64,000 nt of DNA from Macrocystis pyrifera (GCA_031763025.1 JASSKH010000011.1:13156678-13220677), one strand, 5' to 3'. Shown: positions 19,990 through 31,520, counted from the first letter of the stretch. Numbers and translations: made by a program. Notes: generated by a model from the sequence alone, not told the origin.

Positions 19990-21769
19990 TTGCATTTGAA
20001 GTTCACGACATCGGTTCCTGTTTGGGGTTTGACCGTTTGTGGACTCGTTTAACTTAACAAGCCGTACAAGCCTCGAACGTAGGCATGATAGGCGCTTTGG
20101 ACATGTTGCGTTAACGTTCCAAATACTCTGGTTTATCGTAAGGGTTTGCTTGTCACGCGGGTTGGGATCTCGCAGGACTGTTCCCGCTCAAAGGTATATA
20201 AACGACAGTTCCATCAGACAAGTTCCCATGGTAAGGCGCGTTCCAGCTCCAAATATATCGCATGTGATGGACGTTTGACGCGTGTGCGATAGGAGTACGT
20301 AGGACGTTTCGGATAACATATTCCCGACTGACGGGCACGTTGACGTGATGGCTGGAACATAATGTGGTTTATATTACCCTAATTCTTGGCGTAGTAAATC
20401 GGGCTACACTTTGATTTATCTCAAGGTCAGGGTTTGGGTGGGATGCAGAGCTCCTTGAGTGGGAAGCCTCATGGACAATGGGGAGTCGTGCATAATTTCT
20501 CAAGGCTGACGATGTGGACGTTGTCACACAACACACCTTTCCCCGAGTTGTGAGCCGGTCGGAAAGATGTGCGGTTTATGCAGGTGTATTTTGTCAATTT
20601 TCTGGACTTTACCGCAGGTTGATGTATAGTTCTTCGTTTTGCAGGAGTCAACCGTATACCATGCGGTCTAGATCCCCCGGTCACGCTCCGTCATGGCCGT
20701 GGCATTTGACGGTGTGTTGCGCGGGACGTTTCGGATAGCCTTCCAGATTAGATAATATATACCAGGTAGTATCTCCATGGATGCAGAGTGACGTCTACCG
20801 GAGAGTTTGGGTATTTAATCGTGGTTTTTATCGCTGCAGGTAGTGGTGAGTCGATGTTGCAGTATTCGTCGTTCTTTTTGTTATGGGCGTGTTATATGAA
20901 CCAGCACATTGTTTTACGGATCTATGCATCTTTGGCTCGTCTTGAATATATATGTTATTGCAAATGTTCAACATATATTTTAAATCTCGGCTGCTTCGTG
21001 CAGGACGCCCTTGCACAAAGACGGTTACAGACATCCATTGTGACAACAAGCGTTTTTGATTTCGTACATATTCCCGCGATTTACTATTGGCGGGTGACTC
21101 GCCTGGATGTTACCAGGGAAAATATTTTTTTATCATATTTATTTGCGGTTGTTGACTCAATCATAAAATGAACTATTTTTGACCATGTGAAAGCGCCTTA
21201 CCTCGCGATATATGATCCATCATTTGCCCATTCCCGAATAGCATATTTCGCTGGTGCGTCAACGAGCATTGCCTCATGATCGAGTAACTCTAAGAAGTCA
21301 TCAATCGATAGCCCGAGGTGGGACGTATCACCTCTTGAATCGTAGAAAATTGATCAAGACTTGCAACATACCCTTCGTTGAGCACGGTCGCATCACGCTT
21401 CTATCCGGCACAGGACATACCACCCTGACCAGTCCACCCCTCGGTGGCGTGCTCGTTCGTGTGCATATCAACACGTGTGTCACAATTCGACATGCTTGCA
21501 TTCTTCATCGACGTTTTGGTTGCCTGCAACGCTAAATCAAATATATTGCAGGCAAGTCACCTTCGACAGGCCTATTCAAAACTTTTGCGATATTTATATT
21601 GCAAAGCAGGGCAAGTGTTGCCCTGCTGTCCCCTAGGTGTTACCATTTAACACAAGGTTGGACGGAGGTATGGACATTTTGGGGATTGCTCCGACTTAGA
21701 AATGCGGCCAAAAAGCATGAATACGTTCGCAAAGACGTCGACCAGAAACAACAACACGTTCCGGGGAAA
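19990..21769. other. Non-coding stretch downstream of the first EsV-1-7 gene
   Basis: Open frames up to 127 codons occur but are Tyr/Cys/Leu-rich and lack domains. No repeat family seen elsewhere in the window occurs here. The first part may be 3' UTR. Confidence 0.4.
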
Positions 21770-22690
21770 AAAAAAAACTTTGCTCAGAGTGAGGTGCTCA
21801 GGGTGGGTGCTCATGGTTGGTGTTTCCAGGATTTGGAAAAAATTAGATAAAACAAATGCTCAGGGTGGGAGGAGGAATAAAAATGACGTGGACCTGCATT
21901 CATGCTTCCCCACTTTTCACAGCAAGCTTCTTGCATCGTGCAGTCGACCGCTGCGTGTTTCACCACCTTTCGCCCCGACCTGCCCCTCCCGCTCCTCTAC
22001 ACCATCACTATAACACGATCTCCACCGTCGCTGTCCTCCAAGCCGCCACCCAGCTCGAGGTTGCGTGTCTTCGTTTTCGTGTGCAGCGTGATGCGAGCTG
22101 CTCCTGCTCACTTCGCGTCGCCTGCTGCGATTAAAGCAGTAGTACTTGTAGCCCCATCACAACCAAAACCGCCTACTGGTGGTGGAGGCGGTGCGCCCGG
22201 TTGCCCTAACGCTTTGGCGAGTGGTCGTCCGCCTCGCGTACCTTCTACGCCATCACCGCCCTCCTCGCCGTCACGCGGCGTGAGGTTGCTAGGTCGATCG
22301 TCTTTATTTTTTCTGAAGATAGATGATGCATGCTCCACCTCCTTCCCTGCTGGATTGCCGAAGCTACTCTGTACTTCCTCGCCGCCAAAATCACGAACGA
22401 AACGACGGCTGGTTCAAGGAGATTACACGCCTTGTCGCCCTAAGCTATGGCGGCGAGTCAGTGTCAGTCCCGGGCTGCTTGTGTGACGGAACAGGCATCC
22501 TTTACTACCTGTGCTCTGTGCCATGACCATTACCCTGAGCAGCTTCTTTGCTCAGGGTAAAACCCTGTTTAGCAGCCTGAAACCCTGAGCATCTGGAAAA
22601 AAAGAACCCGCTCAGGGAAAAAAATAGCCGTCAACGTCTTTTATGCGGAGAGAATTCGACAAACCCTGACCCTGAGCGCTTTTTTTTTTT
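21770..22690. repeat. Foldback-like segment bounded by GCTCAGGGT motifs
   Basis: The left side has TGCTCAGAGT at 21781, then TGCTCAGGGT at 21795 and 21857, behind a run of A. The right side has the motif in both orientations: ACCCTGAGCA at 22532 and 22582, TGCTCAGGGT at 22549, GCTCAGGG at 22610 and ACCCTGAGCGC at 22669, then a run of T. The pair at 22532-22558 is a perfect 10-bp stem with a 7-nt loop. The interior (21900-22490) is Pro/Ser-rich in translation on both strands with no domain. Confidence 0.5.
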
Positions 22691-23869
22691 TAGTTTCCGA
22701 AACTCTCAAATATTTATGTCCACTTGGGGAATGAGCCAACCAAAAACAGCAGCGATACAATAACAATATACTGCAGAGGTCAGGTGCAATTTGGGTAGAA
22801 GTGAAAATACAGCAGCGACACGAGAGCTGCATACTACGAACGAAAAGTTCGGCAGAGTACCATTGCCTAGTCATCGGGACTCAGTCGTTTGACTCGCGAA
22901 CACCATTCATTTTGAAGTACCGAGTCCAAACGTACGTCAAGCACTGAAACGACAGAGTCTTCGTGACTCTCAAGGGTACCAGGGGCTGAAATGTCTGAGT
23001 ACTTTATATATTCGAATTATCAAACCTAAAGATATAATATTACAGTCGAACCGCGCAGATCGCGATGACTTCGACGTGCAGTGAACATACCCATACCAAA
23101 AAAGACGCCGCAGTAAAGTCCAAGATGACAAAAGACATACAAGCATAACTTTTGCGGATGATCGTTACGTACATAGGTGCACCCCGTAAACAAAACACTG
23201 TAGACAAAACAGATAATGTAAACGCAGCTGCGTAAAACTCGAAGGTCTCGACGCGCCGTGTAACAACATGAACCAAAGAAACCAACGCAGGCCCGACCTC
23301 AACGGTGACGGATAGCAGGGTAGGTTGACTGTCGTCTTTCGTGGGTCGTTATGGTCGTAATAATATGGGTATGTATCGAGGAAGTACGTAACAGTAGAAA
23401 GTGCATACTCGTGCTTTAAGTATAATACAGTTCGTAGTTTAGTACGACAGCAAGTAGTAGGTTGCGGGTTTGGCGAAAACGACCGTCGTAAAATACTGCT
23501 GTAGATATCGAGATTAGGACGTAGAAAATATGTACTCGTACCGTAGTCTAATGTAGTATAGTACAGCAATAAGTGCGTTGGTCTCCCTTGGTCAGTAGTT
23601 GTAGCCAAGATGATCGCGCTCCTTGCAACTCGCTCTCTACCGGCCAGCACCCGCTGACACTCGCGACGGCGCCGGCATTGCCCGCGGTGCCGTGCTCTGA
23701 GTACACGCCCGCACACGAAACGAAAGCAGATTCCTTCAGAAATATACGCTGCGCTTGATTATTCGTCTGACTACGCGTACGAGAAAGCGCTTGTATTCAT
23801 GAACGTGGTTTCTGTTCGTAATTATAAGCTACACCAGACATAGTTTTTTACCAGAAAAAGGTATACCAT
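22691..23869. other. Non-coding stretch, nothing recognised
   Basis: A 183-codon minus-strand frame (23165-23716) is Tyr/Arg/Thr-rich without a domain. It is not supported as a gene. Confidence 0.4.
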
Positions 23870-24160
23870 GACAGAAAACGTCATCTAACTTGGGTTTGGT
23901 GTGCCCTGAATACCTCGCTTTATTTTTTGGTACCGTAAAATGCATGAAGTACACTGGTGTACCGTTTTTTTTTCATTTTAGCAAGCAACTTGGACGGACG
24001 GATATGGATTTTTTTACCCAAAAAATCAAAACACACCTTTACGGATTACGTCGTCTACCCTAGGTTTGGTGTACCCTTTCCTGGTTTGATTTTTTTGCAC
24101 CGTAAACTGGCAAAAAATCACTGGTGTAACGTTTTTCGTCATTCTGGACGATAGGAAAAG
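23870..24160. repeat. Two diverged tandem copies of a ~165-bp sequence
   Basis: Both copies contain ACGTC(A/G)TCTA, then GGTTTGGTGT(A/G)CCCT, a T-rich TGGT/TGCACCGTAAA block, and CACTGGTGTA(C/A)CGTTTTT, in the same order and spacing. Confidence 0.6.
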
Positions 24161-24773
24161 TTTTTTTTTATTTAATACTCCTAACCTTATGTAAATCAGG
24201 CGCGAATTTTGCCTCGTGGACTGCAGGAATAGTACGGTATACCAATGTTTACACGGAAGGGCGATTGTCTCGCGTACCACTGCAGGGGTATCCATTTAAC
24301 ACAACGTGGCAGACTTCGAGAACGGATCCTATCGTACGGTTCTTCATGACATTTTTTCGCCGCGTGTGGGAACTACAGTACGGGCTGTATCCTTGCCGAT
24401 GCCGTTTTAATATTAGGCAACTCCGCATTACAGTAGGCGAATCCGCGCCAGGAACTCAGCTACGAAACATCGCTATACAAAGTGCATTTTTTTGGGATTC
24501 AAGGACTCCTGGCGCCTTTATCGTCTAAGAAGGGCGCCGGTATCCAGCGTCAAGCTCAGTCACTTGTTACGTTTTTTCTGCCTTGCTGTAAACCAAGTTC
24601 GCATGACCCTCAACAGTACAAAATGGGCGACCTCTCGCTCAAAACAAACCTACAAGAAAAAGGCATAGTAATGGTCTTGGAGCTCTCCACAATAACCACC
24701 TTCGAGGTTTGCACCTGCGTTGATCTTCACGCACCTTCATAGATAACTGACTTGTAACCAAACGAATGTCATA

Positions 24774-24878
24774 TTACGGGGGACCATAGTTAACAAGACT
24801 TACGGTACACACAAAAACCTATATATTTACCTATTTTTACTAACAATATTTGGTCCTGTGTACTATGGACCCCCGTAA
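24774..24878 (+). mobile_element. MITE, 105 bp, Tc1/mariner-type TA target site
   Basis: Terminal inverted repeats TTACGGGGGACCATAGT and ACTATGGACCCCCGTAA bound an AT-rich interior with AAAACCTATATATTTACCT. The element is flanked by TA on both sides. Related copies are at 27989-28097 and 51504-51608. Confidence 0.8.
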
Positions 24879-24880
24879 TA

Positions 24881-25130
24881 GCACAACGTGTTACGTGAAG
24901 AACATCAAATACAGATAAAAATAGATAACACCCGCAACAAGGGGACGCTTGACTTAGAATAGACCAACAGGAGCGCTAATCTCCCGGTTCCACAATGAAC
25001 ATTTTCTTCACGAAGGGACCGTAACCATGGAGACGGTAGGCTATCCTACCGCGATACATCTCGACAACTCAGTTCGATACCCGGCGAAGACGAATGCAGT
25101 GCTGACCAACACGTCGCTCCGACAGCTGGC
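24881..25130. other. Non-coding spacer between MITE and EsV-1-7 gene 2
   Basis: No frame with a domain is seen. The right part adjoins the decayed repeat downstream of EsV-1-7 gene 2. Confidence 0.4.
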
Positions 25131-25199
25131 GTACACAGTGGCCGCACCATCGAATAGGCTCACACCCCGTTGACTTCCTCCCTACGCTTGACTCTACGA
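25100..25199 (-). pseudogene. Decayed twelfth EsV-1-7 repeat downstream of gene 2
   Basis: Directly after the stop of the gene at 25200-26456, the same frame continues with further stops. It keeps GAATVYASCRSD, which parallels NAATVCGRHKSD in repeat 8 of the first EsV-1-7 gene. At DNA level the two share TGCGGCCACTGT followed by a similar tetranucleotide (25131-25146 minus strand; 19719-19734 plus strand). This indicates the reading frame once extended further. Confidence 0.55.
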
Positions 25200-26456
25200 T
25201 CAACGTTTGTAGAAGACGTCCACCATACCGTAGAGCGCATGATTTTTGCAGTACTCCCCGGTTGTTCTGCCATCGACATTGAACCTCGGTCGTTTGAGGC
25301 AGGAGTCATGTGCGCAACACCTGAGGACGTTTGCCATGCCATCCGTAGCATGTTGCTTGCAGTAAACCGCCGTCTTGCTTCCTTTTATATTGAAGCGCGG
25401 TGTCGCCGGGCAAGACTCATGTGAACAACGCTTGCTGCGGACATCTACCATGTATTCCTTAGCATGCTCTTTGCAGTATACCCCGAGCATTTCGCCCTTC
25501 CAGTGGTAGCTCGGCCGTCTAGTGCAACCCTCAAATGCGCAACACCGGGTGCGGACGTTTACCATGCCGTGTCCAGCATGCAGCTTGCAGTACGCCGCCG
25601 TCTTGCTACCCTCGACATTGTAGCTTGGTCGCCTCGTGCAGAACTCATGTGAGCAAGTGTGGCCGTTAATCAAACCGTCCTCAGAATGTTGCTTGCAGTA
25701 CGCGGCGGTTTTGCCGTTGAGGGCATCATAACTCGGCCGTATTGTGCATGATGTATACGCGCAACGCTTGCTGCAGACATCCACCATGATGTCCTCAGCA
25801 TGTTGCTTGCAGTACGCCGCCGTCTTGCTTCCCTCGACGTTGAAGCTTGGGCGCTTGACGCACAAGTCATGTGCGCAACGCCTGTGGACGACGTTTACCA
25901 TGCCACTCTCAGCATGCTGCTCGCAGTACGCGGCTGCTTTACTCCCCGCAACATTAAAGCTTGGCTGCCTGGTGCACGGGCCATGCAAGCAACGCCTGTT
26001 AAGAACGTCCACCATGCCCTCGATTGCATGTTGCTTGCAATATACCGCCGTCTTGCTGCCTTGAACATTGAAGCTAGGTATCTTCGGACAAGAGTCATGC
26101 GAGCAACGCCTGTTGCGTACGTCTACCATGTGGCCCTCCGCATGCTGTTTACAGTACACGGCCGTCTTGCTGCCCTTTACATTGTAGCTCGGCCCTCTAG
26201 TACAAGAGTCTTGTGCGCAACGTCTGCTACGGACGTTAACCATGCCGTCTTCGGCATGACGCCTGCAATACGCCGCCGTTTTGCTACCCTCAACGTTGTA
26301 GCTTGGTCGGCTTGTGCAGGACTCACGACAGCAACGTTTGCTGAGGACGTCCACCATGCCTTCCCTAGCATGAGGCTTGCAGTACGCCGCCGTCTTGCTG
26401 CCCAACACATTAAAACACGGTCTTCTCGTGCAAGAGGGATGTGAGCAAGGCCTCAT
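25200..26456 (-). CDS. EsV-1-7 repeat protein, eleven Cys/His repeats, probably C-terminally truncated
   Basis: A 418-codon frame starts at an ATG at 26456 and is almost pure repeat. Repeats start at residues 4, 42, 80, 118, 156, 194, 232, 268, 306, 344 and 381. Most fit C-x4-C-x16-C-x2-H-x12 exactly, with the core PSYNVEGSKTAAYCKQHA strongly conserved. Repeat 7 is two residues short and repeat 10 one residue short. All four metal-ligand positions are kept in all eleven repeats. The stop is TGA, and residue 419 would be the first Cys of a twelfth repeat (TGC/TGT elsewhere). A pyrimidine-rich stretch ending in CTGCCGCAG lies just upstream on the minus strand (acceptor AG at 26487-26486), so an upstream exon is possible. 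The gene is convergent with the other EsV-1-7 gene 5.2 kb away. Confidence 0.85.
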   Translation of the reverse strand: MRPCSHPSCTRRPCFNVLGSKTAAYCKPHAREGMVDVLSKRCCRESCTSRPSYNVEGSKTAAYCRRHAEDGMVNVRSRRCAQDSCTRGPSYNVKGSKTAVYCKQHAEGHMVDVRNRRCSHDSCPKIPSFNVQGSKTAVYCKQHAIEGMVDVLNRRCLHGPCTRQPSFNVAGSKAAAYCEQHAESGMVNVVHRRCAHDLCVKRPSFNVEGSKTAAYCKQHAEDIMVDVCSKRCAYTSCTIRPSYDALNGKTAAYCKQHSEDGLINGHTCSHEFCTRRPSYNVEGSKTAAYCKLHAGHGMVNVRTRCCAFEGCTRRPSYHWKGEMLGVYCKEHAKEYMVDVRSKRCSHESCPATPRFNIKGSKTAVYCKQHATDGMANVLRCCAHDSCLKRPRFNVDGRTTGEYCKNHALYGMVDVFYKR

Positions 26457-26799
26457 TCTCGCCGAGGCCCGTGGTGATAAAACGCCTGCGGCAGTTCAAG
26501 AGGAAAGCGGGACACAGCGGGGGAATACCCCAGTGAGCGCTCCAAACTAACTAATAGGGGCATGAGGGGTCTGGGGAACGCAGAATGTAGCCGTTTCACT
26601 ACTATCACTTACTTGATAGTGCACATGTCTAAATGGCCAGAAACTTTGAAAAGGCATTAGCCGGGGCTATACGCACACGCCGCATGCTAAGGTAGCCGTG
26701 TAACAATTGATTTGTGAGGTTCCTCGCTCGAGCTCTATATCGCACTCAAGAGATGATTTCGAGAGCAAAAAAAGAGCAAATCGACGAAATACCCCGTGG
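26457..26799. other. Upstream region of EsV-1-7 gene 2
   Basis: This stretch contains the possible 3' splice site at 26486-26487. No other feature is recognised. Confidence 0.4.
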
Positions 26800-27622
26800 C
26801 CTAGGTATACAAGAAAATTAAGGGCTGTGGCCAAACTCAGGTACTTTATCATGTAATACTAAAACCAAGTAAAAAACGAGCGCTACGCGCGGTGTTTGGT
26901 CCATGAAAATTCACTTTTTAAAAATGTACCAGAACGTTACGCGTGTCGCCTCCAAAAACTGAACTGTTTTTCATTTTTTAGGGTAGAGGTACCACGGGCG
27001 CCAGTTCGACCTCAGAGGGTCACCAGGTTTCGGTTGATTCCCACGGCGGGATCGCGAACAGTATATATATTCTGGCACCCCCTCCTCGTTGCCACCTGTC
27101 CTCGCAAAACGACATGCGCGGCACGAAATTATCTTGCCGATTCAAACCTGAGACCATCTCGGTGCGGGGTGGGGCAGACCAACTACCGTCTGTGTCCACG
27201 GTGCTGTAATATGACTCCTGTGACCATAAAAAACAACAGATTACCCACCACAACAACTGAAGCACATCGCACACCCAGAAGAAGATAATATTTAATCAGC
27301 GTACGTATGAATGCGTAACTACGTACGTACGTACGTACGAGTACAGAGTGTACCCGCGGGAATTGCAACCGAGGGACCGTAGACGCATACGCAGAGAAAA
27401 AACAGTCGACGCATGGCCTCTCTGATTGGTTCAAAAGTCGACAAAGTCGGGTGAAAGCTAGACCGAGTAAGCAAAGCCGGATGTACCCTGGCCTATGCGA
27501 AAAAATCTCAGGTACGATGTCAGTCCGACCAAGAGCAGGGCGCCTGACGTGTGATTTGTCCTTTTTGTTTGTATGCAACCGATTTTGGCCCAAACGTAGC
27601 CATATCTACCTGATTTTGGCTA
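26800..27622. mobile_element. TIR element, copy 1 (~820 bp)
   Basis: The left end contains CCTAGGTATAC and GGCCAAACTCAGGTA. The right end contains CTACCTGATTTTGGC. The interior matches 56298-57148 along its length, for example AAAACCAAGTAAA, TACCACGGGC and GGCCTCTCTGATTGGTTCAA. No transposase is encoded. An ACGT microsatellite lies at 27316-27342. Boundaries are approximate. Confidence 0.6.
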
Positions 27623-27988
27623 AAACCAAAAAACTATTGAAAAAAAGTGAATGTCCTTCCGAAGATTTTTGGTTAAGGAGTCTTGTCACCCAGAGGTTAC
27701 AAAAACACCCGTATCGTAGCAAGCGTAATACACAACAAGACTAAATCGTCAAAATACGCCTTCATGCTTCATTGCTCTCGCTGAATGACCGCTTCTCAAA
27801 ACCTAGCTGGTGACACAGGGATTATGTATGTAGAAGGTAGTGTGAACACTCCACGCTGGAGGGCATGAACGCTAGGGCTGACCGCGCATCGACCAGCCGC
27901 GTGGCGGGCAGTTCAACGGTGGCCAGTGCGTTTGGGTGTGATCAGACTCCTGCAGTTCTTGCATGCCGTGCTTTTCGTATCTACGATA

Positions 27989-28097
27989 TTACGGGGGTCC
28001 ATAGTTAATAGGTCCTATGATAAACATAAAAACCTATACATTTACCTACTTTACTACTGTACCAATATTTGGTCCTATTTACTATGAACCACTGTAA
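27989..28097 (+). mobile_element. MITE, 109 bp, TA target site
   Basis: The left terminus is TTACGGGGGTCCATAGTTAA. The right terminus, ACTATGAACCACTGTAA, is diverged. TA flanks both sides. Same family as 24774-24878. Confidence 0.75.
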
Positions 28098-28774
28098 TAG
28101 TACGTTTGATACTTTTGGTTATGTATGGTTGTATAGTATGGTCAACAGGCCTACATAGTCACGTGCGTGAGCAGGCCAGTGGATTATGCTAAATAACCAA
28201 CAAATGTATATACTGCATAGCACGGCCAAGGAACAGGGTTGGCGAAAGTACTCCGCGACTTTGTGTACACGTAACTATTTGTTGTAGTTGGTCGGGTTTG
28301 TTTGAGGAGTTGGAACACCGCATACATTTTGGTCTCTGCAAAACGCCCCCTCGCGCTGAAAATCTGCGAAGATCTGCGTCTTCTCTTGTGTGTTTTTTTT
28401 CCTGGTTCTAGCTTGTTGTTTTTCTTTTTTCGCTCTCTTCTCTTTCGGTGTCTCAAATTTCGATGTCAAATTTGCGACGACGAGTTGTTTTCATCCTGTC
28501 TTACAATGAAGGGTTGAAAACGATTGCCAGATGAAATTTTCTCCACAAGCAAAGAATCGCAAATAATTTGTGTCGTTTGCCCCCCAAACGGGACGGGAGT
28601 TCTAAGAGGGTACGTATGGTAGGTTTCAACTCGTTCTGGATTTCGAGAAGTTGAAGAACTGTGTAATGTGCTGCGCTGATATTCGGGGCATTCCCCTCGC
28701 CACGGATTGATAGCAAAAGGTATACTATCATGACCATTTATAATGGCTCCAGCGCGAAAGCTCGATTTTTCGTT
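28098..28774. other. Non-coding stretch, possible body of a tRNA-derived SINE
   Basis: The part from about 28500 follows the tRNA-like sequence at 28784-28858 on the minus strand and may be its body, but no second copy is present in the window. T-rich runs occur near 28390-28430. Confidence 0.35.
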
Positions 28775-28858
28775 TACGAAATAGTCGAATTCGAACTGCA
28801 GACCTACCCTCGGGGGTGATATAGCACTACCTACTAGACCACTGAGCCACGTCACTGA
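28775..28858 (-). ncRNA. tRNA-like sequence, probable SINE head
   Basis: On the minus strand a box A-like TGGCTCAGTGG (28849-28839) and a box B-like GTTCGAATTCGAC (28796-28784) are spaced as in a tRNA gene, with a plausible D-arm. The acceptor stem and anticodon arm do not pair convincingly, so this is a tRNA-derived sequence rather than a functional tRNA. It differs from the SINE family at 8392-8735. Confidence 0.5.
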
Positions 28859-31400
28859 CTAGGCCAATATATAACCACCAAATACATTTCGATTTTGTTA
28901 TTGGTTTTCCATCAACGGGCACAACTCTCCCAAGTGGACGTCTGAAATGCATATCCTGCTCCGCGAGTTCCTAGCGACAGCTATACCACAATATTGTTGG
29001 CAGAGTGCTGTCTACTGCACGATAAAGCTAGCTAGCGCGACCGATCATTGTCGGATACACGTATCTACAGCAGTGCTGCCCAATTCGTGCATTATTGAAG
29101 CGTCTTGATCGTAAAGTGTATGTCCCCGTGTTCTTGTGTTTGAGGAAGATGACAAGCAGAATGCTACAAAGCAAAAGGCCTGGCTATGACTGAGATTTTG
29201 ACCCACAGCGCAAAATATTAGAGCAGGAAAATTGTGAAATACCACGAGTGTGGGGAGGGAGACTGATTATATCCTTGAAAAACTTTTTAATAACGCCGTT
29301 GTGTGTCGGGCGCCTCATCACATTTTGATATGTCAACGTCAACATGTGACAGATTGTAAAGGGACAGCACATCGTACTGTGCGCCGTAGCACCGTCACGA
29401 CAAGGTCAACATGCCAATGGATAGTAGAGCTGCAGGTACAAATTTGCGCTGAAGGACGATTGAAAGTGTCCTCAACCTGAGCGCGTTGGAGGATGGTGGA
29501 CACAGAAATTGTCGGAGTGGTTATAAGAAATGCTCTAACTAATATGTTGCCAGGTACCAGGTATGAATTACAAACGAAATTCAGAAGCCTACGTCGACAG
29601 CCTCGATCAACCTGAAAAAAAATCTACACCGGGAAGCACATCTACCTTATTCTTACTGTGTATACAAAACAAACACCAGCCCACAGCAGCAGAGGGCGGG
29701 AAGTACTTCGTCGCTCTCCTGCTACTTTCGCCAAAACAAACAACAGGCGCGGTAGATGCGAGGCGAAATCCTGCTCGGCGGTAGTAGGGTTCTGCCTGTA
29801 CGAGAGGTACTCGTACGTACGCAACGTACTATGTGTTGCACAGAACAACACAGGCCACAGCAGCAAGGAGCAGGAAGTGTTCCGTCCCTCACCCGACACT
29901 CACGGCAGGACATACAGTAGGAGAGGTAGATGCGAGCGGAAAGGCTGCCCGGTGGTTGCGTATTATGGCTGTATATGGGAGCAGTGCTTGTACTTACGTG
30001 CGATATAGTACACGGTACGACACAGGTAACAACAGCAGTAAGTGCTTCGTCCGGATTTGTATATATATCTGCAATTTATTTCGCCGTAAGATGGGCGAAA
30101 CGAGTGTCGCCAGGGTCTCCGCGGCGTCTTGAGCGCACGTTAAACGAAGCATCTCGCAGAGGCAGAGAGAGGTCGTCGCGTGCTCCCGGTCGAATAGGAA
30201 GCACGGCGGCTGCGTGAGGGGTGTCACGGCAACACCACCACCACCACCACCACCACCACCAGCAGCGCACCCCAAGAAAACGAATTATGCCTGGAACTGT
30301 GAAGTTGCGCCGCGTGAAAAACCAACTGTTTAATCCAGAAAAAGCGGTCGGAAGGGCGGATAGACGTCCTACAAAAATGCGTGTTGCAGCGAATGTTAAA
30401 CCGGTCCGTCGACGAAACGCGCGGTATGGTTAGGAACCCGGCTTCGACCAAAATATTGATAGGCGAGTGCCTAATGTTAATACTACTGCTGTCTGTCGCA
30501 CGTCCTAGTTTCGCTATACTGGTGCTGCCGCTGGGTGCTACTGCTTGCAGCTGCCGCTGTGTGCTGCTTTTTAGTCTTCGGGCTGCGGTGGTTGTTTTGT
30601 CATATTTTGTCGTACGCGCGAGCAGGTACAGTACTACTGTAGTATCATAGCTCTCGTTGAAGACCGGTTGCTGCTGCTACTGCGGCTGTTGCGGCTGCTG
30701 CTGTACGAGCTGCATCTTCAAGTGCGCTCAAGATGGAAAACGGCATCTGACGCCATAGCTGGTGATTAACTCGAAATGTTTCGGTCGCCTTTCATTCCAC
30801 AATACGAGTAACTTTCGAGCGGCTAACCCAGTGTACTTTTTCACTAGGCTGAATCTTATATGAGTCGAAACCGGAAACAGAACTGGCATGTACTTCTGTT
30901 TTTTCGTATGGACCAGATTCGTACATCGAGTTTCGTCTGTTCCAATCTTTTGGTGTTTCGGGTAAGTATGCCTGGGTTTCCTTTCAGTCTGGAGAACGTT
31001 AGAGGGAGGATTTACTGCAATATTTGACTTCGGCGGACACAGCAGTACACGGTACCCACGCATCCTGTTTGGTACCCGCCGGGTAACAAGGGGATTATTT
31101 TCGCAGACTCGAGCTTGCTGGAGTTGGTTGGCTTCCTTCGACCACGGGTCTTCAAGCTTCGCAGTCTGCTACATCAAGGAGCAGTGCGTTGGCATTGCAG
31201 AAAGCACAAGCACACAACTGAGGACCAACGCCCCAACGGGTAGGGTGGACCGTAACTGGACCAAGTCCAGCGGGAAGGGTTCATAGCCTCGTTTTTAGTT
31301 AGTGGGTGAGCTCGCGCAAGTCCCACACTACCCGGGGGACTCTCCCGGGTGGCTCTCCCCACTAAACCTGCTCCTCTCGGGGGTCAGGTCGGGTCAACGT
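28859..31400. other. Non-coding stretch with trinucleotide runs
   Basis: A (CAC)n run at 30229-30262 and GCTGCT-rich sequence at 30655-30715 occur here. A short basic open frame (30286-30432) follows the CAC run, but I do not recognise it. A ~20-bp word TTCCTAGCGACAGCTATA (near 28970) recurs near 41513. No gene is supported. Confidence 0.4.
30229..30262. repeat. (CAC)n microsatellite
   Basis: About ten consecutive CAC/ACC units. Confidence 0.9.
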
Positions 31401-31409
31401 GCCCAAATG

Positions 31410-31520
31410 GGATAAATTGACACATGACACGAAATTGGAACGTGGAAGTGTGGGTGAGCTTAAGCTTTAGTTTTACCAATCCGCCGGAGGATATAGACAC
31501 ACAAAAAAAAAAAAACTCAA
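31410..31520 (+). repeat. A-tailed dispersed repeat, copy 1
   Basis: It shares AAATTGACACATGACACGAA, GAACGT(G/A)GAAGTGTGG and ACCAATCCGCCGGAGGAT with 40532-40700 and ends in a run of A. The poly-A end suggests a retrotransposed transcript (SINE or LINE 3' end). Confidence 0.6.

Noticed and set aside
21902..22486. 194-codon plus-strand frame
   Set aside because: Pro/Ser-rich with an equally open opposite strand; no domain, and it lies inside the foldback-like segment.
23165..23716. 183-codon minus-strand frame
   Set aside because: Tyr/Arg/Thr-rich with no recognisable motif or neighbouring coding sequence.
30221..30433. His-rich then basic short frame
   Set aside because: The His run is a CAC microsatellite; the basic tail (from 30286) has no recognised family and no conservation evidence.
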